NCBI RefSeq assembly: GCF_030814415.1 | Contig: NZ_JAUSVB010000003.1 | Span: forward strand, 558,001 to 622,000 | Length of the DNA stretch: 64,000 nt | Reading direction: 5' to 3' | DNA from: Cellulomonas humilata | Lineage (GTDB): Bacteria; Actinomycetota; Actinomycetes; Actinomycetales; Cellulomonadaceae | In this document: positions 36,101 to 44,377 of the stretch, one piece after another | Layout of the letters: each line of letters opens with the position of its first letter | Position numbering within the stretch: position 1 is the first letter of the stretch | The notes under the pieces: generated by a model | Seen by the model: only the letters and a program-made list of their open reading frames with translations | The model's database searches: none | Told to the model about the DNA's origin: nothing | Translations under genes and position numbers: made by a program

Positions 36101-36651
36101 TCGCCGCCGCGGCGGACGTGTCGATCGCGACGCTGTTGCAGGACGAGCAGCGCCCGGACGGGTCGACGGTGGTCATCGCCGGCCTCATCACCTCGCTCCA
36201 GCGCAAGATGTCGAAGCAGGGCAACCCGTGGGCCGCGGTCACCATCGAGGACATGGAGGCCTCGGTCGAGATCATGTTCTTCGGCGAGACCTACCTGGCC
36301 TACTCCACCGCGCTCGCCGAGGACGCGGTCGTGGTGATCCGCGGGCGCGTGCGGCGGCGCGACGAGACCATGCAGCTGCAGGCCATGGAGGTGTCGCTGC
36401 CGGACGTGTCCCAGGCGGCGGACGCGCCGGTCGTGGTCTCGATGGCGGTCTCCCGGTGCACGCCGCCGGTGGTGGAGCGGCTCCGTGAGGTGCTCTCCAC
36501 GCACCCGGGCGTGACGGAGGTCCACCTGCGGCTCACCAGTCCGGGTCGCGCGACCGTGATGCGGCTCGACCACGGGCTGCGCGTGGAGCGGTCGCCGTCC
36601 CTGTTCGGCGACCTGAAGGCGCTCCTCGGGCCTAGCTGCCTGGCGTCCTGA
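33112..36651 (+). CDS. dnaE: DNA polymerase III alpha subunit
   Basis: 1179 residues, the normal size of DnaE1. PHP domain with FVHLHVHTEYSMLDGA at the start, the catalytic Asp residues in SWPDVDVDFDERRR, finger region, helix-hairpin-helix near 860-890 and an OB fold (VVIAGLITSLQRKMSKQGNPWA) near 1020. It is the replicative polymerase. ATG 33112 was chosen over an upstream in-frame ATG at 33082 because the PHP motif begins immediately after it. Its last 20 bp overlap the convergent peroxiredoxin gene. Confidence 0.96.
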   Translation: MASAGGSDFVHLHVHTEYSMLDGAARLDDLFTEANRLGQTAVAITDHGYLFGAFDFWQKAKNHGIKPIIGVEAYVTPGTSRFDQNRVRWGEAHQASDDVSARGAYTHMTLLAKSTKGMHNLFRMSSLASLEGQMGKWPRMDRDLLSTYSDGLIATTGCPSGEVQTRIRLGQFDEAVRAAGEMQDLFGKENYYVELMDHGLEIETRVIKDLRRLAESIGAPVVATNDLHYTKHEDSHAHEVLLCVQSGSTLADPDRFKFDTDQFYLKSAEEMRRTWAEIPEACDNTVLIAEQCEVEFNTDANFMPNFPVPVGESEDSWFIKEVETGLQKRYHGEIPSDVRTQAEYETGVITQLGFSGYFLVVADFINWAKDQGIRVGPGRGSAAGSMASYAMGITELDPLEHGLIFERFLNPERVSWPDVDVDFDERRRGEVIRYVTDKYGEDRVAQIVTYGTIKAKQALKDASRVLGFPFAMGEKLTKAMPPAVMGKDITLSGIYNPQDPRYAEADEFRQVVQADPEAQRVLETAKGLENLKRQWGVHAAGVIMSSEPLVDIVPIMRRPQDGAIITQFDQPGSEALGLIKMDFLGLRNLTILDDALENIEMNGKPAIKIEEVPLDDPATYELLGRGDTLGVFQLDGGPMRSLLRQMRPDNFEDISAVIALYRPGPMGMNSHINYALRKNGLQKVEPIHPELEAPLEEVVGITHGLIVYQEQVQRAAQKLAGYTLGQADLLRRAMGKKKKEVLDKEFVPFQAGMRERGYSDASIQAVWDVLVPFAGYAFNKAHSAAYGVISYWTAYLKANYPTEYMAGLLTSVRDDKDKSALYLGECRHMGITVLAPDVNSSSANFTAVGKDIRFGLTAIRNVGANVVDAIVRAREEKGAFTSFTDFLDKVPAVVCNKRTIESLIKAGAFDSLGHARRALLLVHEQAVDSVIGVKRKEAEGQFDLFADLMGGDDGAQGFAVVVPDLPDWDKKQRLAFEREMLGLYVSDHPLSGLEHVLAAAADVSIATLLQDEQRPDGSTVVIAGLITSLQRKMSKQGNPWAAVTIEDMEASVEIMFFGETYLAYSTALAEDAVVVIRGRVRRRDETMQLQAMEVSLPDVSQAADAPVVVSMAVSRCTPPVVERLREVLSTHPGVTEVHLRLTSPGRATVMRLDHGLRVERSPSLFGDLKALLGPSCLAS

Positions 36652-37198
36652 CCAGCCACGCGAGCACCTCGGCCGCGTGCTGGTCGGGCGGGAAGACGGG
36701 GTAGAAGACCTTCTCGACGACGCCGTTCCGGACCACCATCGTCAGGCGTCGCAGCAGGGTGCGGCCGGCGACCTCGAACGTCGGCAGACCCATCGCGCGC
36801 GTGAGCTCGAAGGCCCCGTCGCTGAGCATGGGGAACGGCAGGTGCAGGCGGTCGACCGCCTCGCGCTGGTAAGGCGTGTCCTGGGTCGACAGGCCGTACA
36901 CCGTGGACGCACCGGCGGCGAGCAGGTCGGCGTGGTGGTCGCGGAACGCGCACGCCTCGGCGGTGCAGCCGCGTGCGCCGGGGATGGTGTCCCAGTCGTC
37001 GGGCAGGTCCGTGCCCGGCCGGCCGGTGAGCGGGTAGGCGTAGACGATCGTGCGCCCGGAGCCGAGCCGGTCCAGCGCGACGACGGAGCCGTCGGTCGCG
37101 GGCAGCGAGATCGCGGGGAGCGGTGTGCCCGCCAGGTGGTCGGCCGCACCGTCGTCGGCGGGTGCGGGGAGGTCGTCGGGAAGTCGCGTGAGGTCCAC
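36632..37198 (-). CDS. peroxiredoxin (AhpC/TSA family, PrxQ/BCP-like)
   Basis: 188 residues from GTG 37198, which has TACCCT 7 nt upstream; the longer frame to 37246 would cross the promoter. Start DLTRLPDDLPAP, thioredoxin fold strand TIVYAYPLTG, and peroxidatic-type cysteines in GCTAEACAFRDHH, then VEKVFYPVFPPD near the end. It would reduce peroxides with thiol donors. Divergent from an ArsR-type repressor; a shared AT-rich operator region separates them. Confidence 0.85.
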   Translation of the reverse strand: MDLTRLPDDLPAPADDGAADHLAGTPLPAISLPATDGSVVALDRLGSGRTIVYAYPLTGRPGTDLPDDWDTIPGARGCTAEACAFRDHHADLLAAGASTVYGLSTQDTPYQREAVDRLHLPFPMLSDGAFELTRAMGLPTFEVAGRTLLRRLTMVVRNGVVEKVFYPVFPPDQHAAEVLAWLVRTPGS

Positions 37199-37205
37199 GA
37201 CCCCG

Positions 37206-37211
37206 AGGGTA
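37206..37211 (-). promoter_or_regulatory. -10 element, leaderless start of the peroxiredoxin gene
   Basis: On the minus strand TACCCT (37211 to 37206), then 7 nt, then GTG 37198. Confidence 0.4.
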
Positions 37212-37216
37212 GCGGG

Positions 37217-37246
37217 CGCATATACCACTTGCGTTATATAACCCAT
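37217..37246. promoter_or_regulatory. AT-rich divergent promoter/operator with GTTATATAAC palindrome
   Basis: An unusually AT-rich patch between the peroxiredoxin and ArsR genes contains CATATACC and the perfect palindrome GTTATATAAC (37233-37242). It lies about 22 bp before the arsR-family ATG at 37264, so an autoregulatory ArsR operator and promoter is the likely role. Confidence 0.5.
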
Positions 37247-37263
37247 GGTGGAAGTATGAGTGC

Positions 37264-37596
37264 ATGCAGGTGATGGATGCGCTGGGGGACCCGGTCCGGA
37301 GGCGGCTGGTCGAGCTGCTCGCCGACGGCGAACGCAGCGCCGGTCAGCTGGCGACCGCTGTCGGGGCCGAGTTCGGCATCAGCCAGCCGGCCGCGTCGCG
37401 CCACCTGCGGGTGCTGCGGGAGGCGGGCGTCGTGGACTCGGTGCCGCAGGGTGCGGTGCGGCTGTACTCGGTCCGTCCCGAGGCGTTCGACGAGGTCGAG
37501 GTCTGGGCGCGCCGCATCCGCCGGTTCTGGGTCGGGCACCTGGACGCGTTGGAGACCGAGATCGCCCGCGGGCGGAGGAGCCGAGATGACGACTGA
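37264..37596 (+). CDS. ArsR family transcriptional repressor
   Basis: 110 residues, a single winged helix: LGDPVRRRLVELLADGERSAGQLA, recognition helix ISQPAASRHLRVLREAGVV, and wing VDSVPQGAVRLYSVRPEAF. No cysteine metal site is visible, so it probably belongs to the non-metal ArsR group that accompanies SRPBCC proteins. It overlaps the SRPBCC gene by 11 bp and probably represses this pair, perhaps via GTTATATAAC. Confidence 0.9.
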   Translation: MQVMDALGDPVRRRLVELLADGERSAGQLATAVGAEFGISQPAASRHLRVLREAGVVDSVPQGAVRLYSVRPEAFDEVEVWARRIRRFWVGHLDALETEIARGRRSRDDD

Positions 37597-38083
37597 CGTG
37601 TGGGGCGTGCTGGTACCGACCCCGAACGGCGTGACGGTCCGCTTCGAGCGGCGGTACGCGACGACGCCGGAGGACCTGTGGTCGTCCGTGACCGAGCCCG
37701 CCCGGCTCGCCCGCTGGCTGGGGCCGGTGTACGGCGACCTGGTCGTTGGCGGCAGGTACGAGTTTCGGATGGGCGACGACGTCGCCGGGTCACCGCAGAA
37801 CGCGGTCGGTGACGTCCTCGAGTGCGACGCACCGCGCCGGCTGGCGATCCGGTGGCAGTTCCCCGGGGAGCCCGAGAGCCGGGTGACCGTCGACATCCGC
37901 GCGGACGGCGACGGTGCGGTCCTCGTGCTCGAGCACCTGGACCTGGAGGAGGCAGCGGCCCGCGGCTACGGCGGCGGCTGGCACGCATCCCTCGACCAGC
38001 TCGACGACCACGTCGCCGGACGCCCGGTCCGGGCGTGGGACGACCTGTTCGCGGCGGCCCTGCCGCGCTACCGGTCGGCGTGA
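37586..38083 (+). CDS. SRPBCC (AHSA1-like) protein
   Basis: 165 residues from ATG 37586 (GGAGGAG upstream). [28 protein letters not shown] opens the helix-grip fold of the AHSA1/Aha1-like family; EYRM-type strands and a C-terminal helix [16 protein letters not shown] complete it. ArsR + SRPBCC gene pairs are common in actinobacteria; the ligand of the hydrophobic cavity is not known. Confidence 0.88.
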   Translation: MTTDVWGVLVPTPNGVTVRFERRYATTPEDLWSSVTEPARLARWLGPVYGDLVVGGRYEFRMGDDVAGSPQNAVGDVLECDAPRRLAIRWQFPGEPESRVTVDIRADGDGAVLVLEHLDLEEAAARGYGGGWHASLDQLDDHVAGRPVRAWDDLFAAALPRYRSA

Positions 38084-38087
38084 CCGG

Positions 38088-38306
38088 TCAGCCGACCGTG
38101 GCCTCCTTGTAGCCCGTCGGCAGGTCCACCTCGACCACGTCGCCCTTGACCAGCTGACGACCGCGGCGGGCCTCGTCCTCACCGTTCACGGTGACCGCCC
38201 CGTCCTCGAGCAGCGCGCGGGCGTGCGCCCCGGAGTCGGCGAGGTCGGCCAGCTTGAGGAACTGGCCGAGGCGGATCGAGTCGTCGGAGATCGGGACCTG
38301 GGTCAT
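38088..38306 (-). CDS. S4 domain RNA-binding protein (YbcJ-like)
   Basis: 72 residues, consisting of one S4 domain: [33 protein letters not shown] with [14 protein letters not shown]. Small S4-only proteins bind structured RNA, perhaps ribosomal. Start ATG 38306 has CAGACT 6 nt upstream and no ribosome site at the right distance, so it may be leaderless. Convergent with the SRPBCC gene, 4 bp apart, and divergent from hisD. Confidence 0.85.
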   Translation of the reverse strand: MTQVPISDDSIRLGQFLKLADLADSGAHARALLEDGAVTVNGEDEARRGRQLVKGDVVEVDLPTGYKEATVG

Positions 38307-38392
38307 GGGAGCAGTCTGCCTCCCTCCGGGACTGTGGTGCAGCGCACGGTTCGCCCACTGGTCGTGGTCAGGCCGCCTGCAGGTCTCCGTCC

Positions 38393-38398
38393 TATGCT
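38393..38398 (+). promoter_or_regulatory. -10 element, leaderless start of hisD
   Basis: TATGCT, seven nucleotides, then GTG 38406. The ATG inside TATGCT (38394) is in frame but would sit in the promoter. Confidence 0.45.
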
Positions 38399-38405
38399 CG
38401 GGAAC

Positions 38406-39728
38406 GTGATCACCCGCATCGACCTGCGCGGTCGCACCCTGTCGCGTCGTGAGCTCCTGGAGGAACTCCCTCGTGCGGAGGTCGACGTCGAGCACGCCGC
38501 CGAGATCGTCGCGCCCCTCCTGGCTGCCGTCCGCACGCGCGGTGCCGCGGAGCTGCGCGACCTCGCCGAGCGGTTCGACGGGGTCCGTCCGGAGTACCTG
38601 CGCGTCCCCGCGGACGTGATCGCCGCCGCCGTCCGGGTGCTCGACCCGGAGGTCCGGTCAGCGCTCGAGGAGACCATCCGGCGCGTCCGGCAGGTGCACG
38701 GTGCTCAGCGGCCCGCCGACTTCACCGTCGAGCTCGGCCCCGGTGCGCAGGTGCGCCAGCGGTGGGTGCCCGTCCGTCGCGTCGGCCTCTACGTCCCGGG
38801 CGGGCTGGCGGTCTACCCGTCGTCGGTCATCATGAACGTCGTCGCCGCGCAGGCGGCCGGCGTCGGGTCGCTGGCCGTGGCGTCGCCCCCGCAGAAGGAC
38901 CAGGACGGCCTGCCCGACCCGGTGGTGCTGGCCACGTGCGCGCTCCTCGACATCGACGAGGTGTACGCCGTCGGCGGCGCCCAGGCGATCGGGATGTTCG
39001 CCTACGGTGCTGCCGGCAGCGACGACGTGGACGGCGAGACGCTCTGCGAGCCGGTCGACGTCGTCACCGGTCCGGGCAACGTCTACGTCGCGGCGGCCAA
39101 GCGGCTGGTCCGCGGGATCGTCGGCATCGACGCCGAGGCGGGACCGACCGAGATCGCGATACTGGCCGACGGCACGGCGGACCCCAACCACGTCGCCGCC
39201 GACCTCGTCTCCCAGGCCGAGCACGACCCCCTCGCCGCCGCCGTCCTGGTGACGCCGTCGGTCGAGCTGGCGGGCGCGGTCGAGGCCAAGCTCATCGACC
39301 GGGTGGACGCCACGATGCACCGGAGTCGCGTGACGATCGCGCTGCGCGGCGAGCAGTCCGCCATCGTGCTCGTCGACGACCTGGAGCAGGGACTCGAGGT
39401 GGTCAACGCGTACGGAGCGGAGCACCTGGAGATCCAGACGGTCGACGCGGCCGCGCTGGCCGAGCGCGTGACCAGCGCCGGCGCGATCTTCGTCGGCGCC
39501 TACTCGCCGGTCTCGCTCGGCGACTACATGGCCGGGTCCAACCACGTGCTCCCGACGGGTGGCTGCGCGCACTTCGCCAGCGGCCTCGGGGTGCACTCGT
39601 TCCTGCGCGCCGTGCAGGTGATCGAGTACGACGCCGACGCGCTCGCGGAGGTGGCGGACAAGGTCGTCGCGCTCGCGGACGCCGAAGGACTCCCCGCGCA
39701 CGGCGAGGCGGTGCGGGCCAGATTCTGA
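38406..39728 (+). CDS. hisD: histidinol dehydrogenase HisD
   Basis: 440 residues. [61 protein letters not shown] (family signature), and the zinc/catalytic residues in [15 protein letters not shown] and HVLPTGG. It oxidises L-histidinol to histidine in two NAD-dependent steps. It is the first his gene here, but the expected hisC neighbour is displaced 4.6 kb by an olefin cluster. Start GTG 38406 was preferred over ATG 38394. Confidence 0.95.
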   Translation: MITRIDLRGRTLSRRELLEELPRAEVDVEHAAEIVAPLLAAVRTRGAAELRDLAERFDGVRPEYLRVPADVIAAAVRVLDPEVRSALEETIRRVRQVHGAQRPADFTVELGPGAQVRQRWVPVRRVGLYVPGGLAVYPSSVIMNVVAAQAAGVGSLAVASPPQKDQDGLPDPVVLATCALLDIDEVYAVGGAQAIGMFAYGAAGSDDVDGETLCEPVDVVTGPGNVYVAAAKRLVRGIVGIDAEAGPTEIAILADGTADPNHVAADLVSQAEHDPLAAAVLVTPSVELAGAVEAKLIDRVDATMHRSRVTIALRGEQSAIVLVDDLEQGLEVVNAYGAEHLEIQTVDAAALAERVTSAGAIFVGAYSPVSLGDYMAGSNHVLPTGGCAHFASGLGVHSFLRAVQVIEYDADALAEVADKVVALADAEGLPAHGEAVRARF

Positions 39729-39804
39729 ACCACCACGTGCGCACACCCTGCGACCGCGCCGACGCGCGAGCCTGCGACCTACGCCCCCGTCGAGAGGACA
39801 GCCT

Positions 39805-40827
39805 GTGACAGGCAACGCGACGTTCCGCCACCGAGACGTCGCGCTCCTGGCCGTCGTCGGCATCGAGGCGCCGGTCGTGGTGCCCTCGACGGTGTTCGAC
39901 GAGCGACTGGCGCCCACCCTGACGCGTCTGCGCCTCCCGCAGGGCCTGCTGTCCCGGGTGGCCGGCGTGCACGAGCGTCGCTGGTGGGACGAGGAGATGA
40001 CGTTCGACGACGCGGCCACCGCGGCCGGGGCGAAGGCGCTGGCCGAGGCCGGGATCGACGCGGGCGACGTCGGGCTGCTCATCAACACGTCCGTGACCAG
40101 GACGTTCCTCGAGCCGTCGGTCGCCTCCCGCATCCACTCCGGCCTGTCCCTGCCGTCGAGCGCGCTCGGCTTCGACCTGACCAACGCGTGCCTCGGCTTC
40201 GTCAACGGCATGACGCTCGCGGCGCAGCTGATCGACTCGGGGCAGATCCGGTACGCCGTCATCGTCAACGGCGAGGACCCGCGCCCGACGCAGGAGACCA
40301 CGCTGGACCGGCTGACCTCGCCGGAGACCACCCGCGAGCAGTTCCTCGAGGAGTTCGCGACCCTCACGCTCGGTGCGGGCGCCGCCGCCGCCGTCCTCGG
40401 CCCCGCGCACCAGCATCCGGGGGCCCACCGCTTGGTCGGTGGGGTCGCCCGCTCGGCCACGCAGCACCACGAGCTGTGCGTGGGAGGCGTCGAGGGCATG
40501 AAGACGGATCCCGCGGGGCTCCTCGCCGGCGGCCTCGAGCTGGTGGTCGACGCCTGGAACGAGGCGCAGCCGGAGTGGGACTGGGCGGGCGTCGACCGGA
40601 TCGTCACGCACCAGGTCTCGTCCGTGCACACCCGCTCGATCGTGGAGGCGCTGGGCCTGGACGTCGACAAGGTGCCGACGACCTTCCCGCGCTGGGGCAA
40701 CGTCGGGCCGGCCGCGCTGCCGATGACCCTGGCGGACCAGGCGGACTCGCTGCGCACCGGCGACCGCGTGCTGTGCATGGGCGTCGGCTCCGGTCTGCAC
40801 ACCGCGATGGCCGAGATCGTCTGGTGA
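39805..40827 (+). CDS. oleA: OleA: thiolase-superfamily acyl-CoA condensing enzyme
   Basis: 340 residues from GTG 39805 (GAGAGGAC upstream). KAS III-like fold with nucleophile Cys129 in DLTNACLGFVNGM, His in VTHQVSSVHTRS and Asn in RWGNVGPAALP. Alone it could be called FabH, but the order oleA-oleBC-oleD downstream identifies OleA, which joins two fatty acyl-CoAs head-to-head to a beta-keto acid, the first step of long-chain olefin formation. Stop overlaps the next gene (GTGA). Confidence 0.88.
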   Translation: MTGNATFRHRDVALLAVVGIEAPVVVPSTVFDERLAPTLTRLRLPQGLLSRVAGVHERRWWDEEMTFDDAATAAGAKALAEAGIDAGDVGLLINTSVTRTFLEPSVASRIHSGLSLPSSALGFDLTNACLGFVNGMTLAAQLIDSGQIRYAVIVNGEDPRPTQETTLDRLTSPETTREQFLEEFATLTLGAGAAAAVLGPAHQHPGAHRLVGGVARSATQHHELCVGGVEGMKTDPAGLLAGGLELVVDAWNEAQPEWDWAGVDRIVTHQVSSVHTRSIVEALGLDVDKVPTTFPRWGNVGPAALPMTLADQADSLRTGDRVLCMGVGSGLHTAMAEIVW

Positions 40828-43376
40828 CCGCGGCGTCGCGCCCGCCCGTCGACGTGTTCGCGGCCGGCGAGATCGACCCGCGCTGGTCGCGGACGGTCGA
40901 GGTGGGACCGCGGTCGTGGCACCTGCTCGACAACGGGCCGACGCTCGAGGCCGAGCCCGTCGGCACCCTGCTGTGCGTGCACGGCAACCCGACGTGGTCG
41001 TTCCTGTGGCGCCGCCTCGTCGCGGCGGGCGCCCGCGAGACGCGTCCGTGGCGCGTGATCGCCGTCGACCAGCTCGAGATGGGGTTCTCCGAGCGGACGG
41101 GGGAGCAGCACCGCCTGGCCGACCGCGTCGCCGACCTCGGTGCGCTGACCGAGCACCTCGGGCTCGTCGGGCCCGTCGTCACGGTCGGGCACGACTGGGG
41201 CGGGCTCGTGAGCCTCGGCTGGGCGCTCGACCACCCGGACCAGCTGGCCGGCGTCGTGCTCACCAACACGGCCGTCCACCACGAGGTCGACGACGCCATG
41301 CCGGCCGCGCTGCGCGTGGCGACGGCCCGCGGCGTCCTGCCGGTGGGCACGGTCACCACGCCCGCGTTCCTCGAGACCACGCTCGCGCTCGCGCACCCCC
41401 GCCTGGACCCGGTGGTCGCCGACGGCTTCCGCGCGCCGTACCACACGGCCGACCGCCGGGCCGGGATCGGTGGGTTCGTCGCCGACATCCCCGCCACCGC
41501 CGACCATCCGAGCCGGCCGGAGCTCGACCGGATCGCCGCCGGGGTTCGAGGTCTCGACGTGCCGGCCCTGCTGCTCTGGGGTCCTCGCGACCCGGTGTTC
41601 TCCGCGCGCTACCTGCGGGACCTGCGCGAGCGGCTGCCGCACGCGGACGTGCACCGCTTCGAGGGCGCCGGCCACCTGGTGGTCGAGGACGAGGACGTCG
41701 CCGGGGCGGTCCTGCGCTGGCTGGACGGTCGCGACGTCCCGGAGCCGTCCGCGGTGTCCGACGAGCCGTACCGCGCCCTCGGCGCCACCCTGGACGAGCG
41801 GGCCGACGACGACGGCACCGCGTTGATCGAGCTGGCGGGCCCGAGGTCGCGCCGGGTGTCGTGGGCGGCGCTCGCAGCCCGGACCGATCAGCTGGCCCGC
41901 GGCCTCGCGGCGAGCGGCGTCCGGCCGGGGGACCGGGTCGCCCTCCTGGTGCCGCCAGGGGCGGATCTCACCGCCGTGCTCTATGCGTGCCTGCGGCTCG
42001 GAGCGGTCGTCGTCGTCGCCGACGCGGGCCTCGGTGTCCAAGGGCTCACCCGGGCGGTGCGCGCAGCCGATCCGACGGTCGTCATCGGGATCGAGCGGGC
42101 GCTGGTGGCCGCGCGGTGGCTGCGCTGGGCGCCGACGCTGGTCAGCGCCGGGCCCCTGCGCGCGGGGGTGGCCCGCACCCTGCGCGTCGACGCGTCGCTG
42201 GACGACCTCGCCGCCCTTGGCCGCGCCTCCACCGACGACCTCCCGTGGCCCGATCCCGACGCCGACGCGGCGGTCCTGTTCACCTCCGGCTCGACCGGTC
42301 CGGCCAAGGGCGTCGTCTACACGCACCGCCAGCTGGCCGCGATGCGCGACGCGGTCGCCCGCACGTACGACATCGGCCCGGACAGCCCGCTCGTCGCGGC
42401 CTTCGCGCCGTTCGTCCTGCTCGGCCCCGCGCTGGGCGCGACGAGCGCGAGCCCGGACATGGATGTCACCGCGCCCGGCACCCTCACGGCTCACGCGCTG
42501 GCCGAAGCCGTCCGGGCGGTCGACGCGGCGGTCGTCTTCGCGTCACCCGCCGCGCTGCGGTCCGTCGTCCGCACCACCGACGGGTCAGAGCTCGCGGCGC
42601 TCGCGGGCGTCCGCCTGTTCCTCTCGGCCGGCGCACCGGTCGGTGTCGACCTGCTCGAGGCCGCGGCGACGCTGATGCCCGCCGCCGAGGCGCACACGCC
42701 CTACGGGATGACCGAGGCGCTCGTCGTCGCCGACGTGTCGCTCGACGAGCTCCGGGCCGTCGGCACCGGCGACGGCGTCTGCGTCGGGAAGCCCGTCGCC
42801 GGGGTGCGGGTCGCGCTCAGCGCGCTCGACGAAGACGGCGAGCCGACCGGGGCACCCCAGGACCTCCCCGGCATCACGGGCGAGGTGCTCGTGGCCGCGC
42901 CGCACGTCAAGGAGCGGTACGACGGGCTCTGGCTCACGCAGCAGGCGTCGACCCGGGACGCCGGCTGGCACCGGACCGGCGACGTCGGGCACCTCGACGA
43001 CGACGGTCGGCTGTGGATCGAGGGCAGGCTCGCGCACGTGCTGGTGACCGCCGACGGCGTGCGCACCCCGGTCGGGCTGGAGCAGCGGGCGCAGACCGTC
43101 GACTCCGTCGTGTCAGCGGCGGTGGTCGGGGTGGGGCCGCGCGGCGCGCAGCAGGTCGTCGTCGTCGTCCAGCCCGAGGTGTACTCGCACGGACCCGTGG
43201 TCGCGGAACCCGGCCTGGCCGCTGCGGTCCGCGCCGCGCTGGACGGCACCACCGTCGCCGCTGTGCTGGTGGTGGAGCAGCTGCCGACCGACGTCCGGCA
43301 CAGCTCGAAGGTCGACCGGTCCCGCGTCGCGGCGTGGGCGGAGCGCGTGCTGGCGGGAGAGCGGGCGCGCCTGTGA
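40824..43376 (+). CDS. oleBC: OleBC fusion: beta-lactone decarboxylase + beta-lactone synthetase
   Basis: 850 residues in two domains. About 1-305: alpha/beta hydrolase of the haloalkane-dehalogenase type, HGNPTWSFLWRRL and nucleophile Asp124 in GHDWGGLVSLGWAL, matching OleB. About 315-850: AMP-ligase domain with FTSGSTGPAKGVVYTHRQ and YGMTEAL, matching OleC. In actinobacteria these two are fused; elsewhere they are separate. OleC closes the beta-hydroxy acid to a beta-lactone and OleB removes CO2, leaving an internal alkene. Overlaps at both ends indicate one operon. Confidence 0.88.
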   Translation: MTAASRPPVDVFAAGEIDPRWSRTVEVGPRSWHLLDNGPTLEAEPVGTLLCVHGNPTWSFLWRRLVAAGARETRPWRVIAVDQLEMGFSERTGEQHRLADRVADLGALTEHLGLVGPVVTVGHDWGGLVSLGWALDHPDQLAGVVLTNTAVHHEVDDAMPAALRVATARGVLPVGTVTTPAFLETTLALAHPRLDPVVADGFRAPYHTADRRAGIGGFVADIPATADHPSRPELDRIAAGVRGLDVPALLLWGPRDPVFSARYLRDLRERLPHADVHRFEGAGHLVVEDEDVAGAVLRWLDGRDVPEPSAVSDEPYRALGATLDERADDDGTALIELAGPRSRRVSWAALAARTDQLARGLAASGVRPGDRVALLVPPGADLTAVLYACLRLGAVVVVADAGLGVQGLTRAVRAADPTVVIGIERALVAARWLRWAPTLVSAGPLRAGVARTLRVDASLDDLAALGRASTDDLPWPDPDADAAVLFTSGSTGPAKGVVYTHRQLAAMRDAVARTYDIGPDSPLVAAFAPFVLLGPALGATSASPDMDVTAPGTLTAHALAEAVRAVDAAVVFASPAALRSVVRTTDGSELAALAGVRLFLSAGAPVGVDLLEAAATLMPAAEAHTPYGMTEALVVADVSLDELRAVGTGDGVCVGKPVAGVRVALSALDEDGEPTGAPQDLPGITGEVLVAAPHVKERYDGLWLTQQASTRDAGWHRTGDVGHLDDDGRLWIEGRLAHVLVTADGVRTPVGLEQRAQTVDSVVSAAVVGVGPRGAQQVVVVVQPEVYSHGPVVAEPGLAAAVRAALDGTTVAAVLVVEQLPTDVRHSSKVDRSRVAAWAERVLAGERARL

Positions 43377-44368
43377 CCCGCGTGCTGGTCACGGGCGCGA
43401 GCGGCATGCTCGGCCGTGGGGTCGCCGAGCGGCTCGTCGCGGACGGCCACGACGTCCGCACCCTGCAGCGCAGCCCGTCGCGCGTCGCCGGGGTGCAGGA
43501 CGTCGCCGGGTCGGTCACCGACCCGGACACCGTGCGGTCCGCCGTGCGGGACCGGGAGGCGGTCGTGCACCTGGCGGCCAAGGTGACGATCACCGGACCG
43601 TTCGCGCAGTTCGAGGAGGTCAACGTCGGTGGGACCCGGCTGCTGCTCGACGAGGCGCGCGCGGCGGGCGTCGGACCGTTCGTGCACGTCTCGTCGCCGT
43701 CCGTCGCGCACCAGGGTCGCTCCTTGACGGGTGCGGGTGCCGGTCCCGCCGACCCGGAGCACGCGCGCGGGCACTACGCGCGGACCAAGGCCGCCGCCGA
43801 GCTCCTCGCGCTCGCGGCGCACGAACCCGACGGCCTGCGCGTGATCGTCGTCCGACCGCACGTCGTGTGGGGTCCGGGCGACACCCAGCTGGTCGGCCGG
43901 ATCGTGGACCGGGCGCGCGCGGGCCGGCTGCCGGTGCTGGGCGACGGTGCCGCGCTCATCGACACGACCTACATCGACAACGCCGTGGACGCCCTGGTCG
44001 CGGCCCTGCACGCCGACGCGGCCGTCTACGGGGAGCCGTACGTGGTCACCAACGGGGAACCGCGTCCGGTCGTCGAGCTGCTCGCGGGCATCTGCGCCGC
44101 CAGCGGGGTGCCGATGCCCCGACGGCACGTCCCCGCGGTCCTCGCCCGTGGTGCGGGGTCGCTCCTGGACGCCGCCTGGCGCACGCTCCCGCTGCCGGGG
44201 GAGCCTCCGCTGACCCGGTTCGTCGCCGAGCAGCTCTCGACCGCGCACTGGTTCGACCAGCGCAGGACCCGCGAGGCGCTCGGCTGGACGCCCCGGGTCG
44301 GGCTGGACGAGGGGCTGGCCCGGCTGGCGACGTGGACAGCGCGACAGGCGTCCGCGACCGCTCCCTAG
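43373..44368 (+). CDS. oleD: OleD: NADPH-dependent beta-keto acid reductase (SDR)
   Basis: 331 residues from GTG 43373. Extended SDR: VLVTGASGMLGRGVAERL at the N-terminus, HLAAKVTITGPF, catalytic YxxxK in HYARTKAAAELL, and VVRPHVVWGPGD, the 3-beta-HSD-like group to which OleD belongs. It would reduce the OleA product to the beta-hydroxy acid. The TAG stop (44366-44368) is also the first half of the -10 box of hisC. Confidence 0.87.
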   Translation: MTRVLVTGASGMLGRGVAERLVADGHDVRTLQRSPSRVAGVQDVAGSVTDPDTVRSAVRDREAVVHLAAKVTITGPFAQFEEVNVGGTRLLLDEARAAGVGPFVHVSSPSVAHQGRSLTGAGAGPADPEHARGHYARTKAAAELLALAAHEPDGLRVIVVRPHVVWGPGDTQLVGRIVDRARAGRLPVLGDGAALIDTTYIDNAVDALVAALHADAAVYGEPYVVTNGEPRPVVELLAGICAASGVPMPRRHVPAVLARGAGSLLDAAWRTLPLPGEPPLTRFVAEQLSTAHWFDQRRTREALGWTPRVGLDEGLARLATWTARQASATAP

Positions 44369-44371
44369 ACT
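44366..44371 (+). promoter_or_regulatory. -10 element, leaderless start of hisC (contains oleD stop)
   Basis: TAGACT, six nucleotides, then GTG 44378, no ribosome site. Its TAG is the stop codon of oleD. Confidence 0.5.
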
Positions 44372-44377
44372 CGGCGG

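Noticed and set aside
33375..36488. 1037-codon open frame overlapping dnaE
   Set aside because: Out-of-frame shadow of dnaE with low-complexity Arg/Gly composition; dnaE has all its catalytic motifs.
39805..40827. FabH (fatty-acid KAS III) for the thiolase-fold gene
   Set aside because: Followed directly by oleBC and oleD genes, no fab genes nearby; OleA is the better call.
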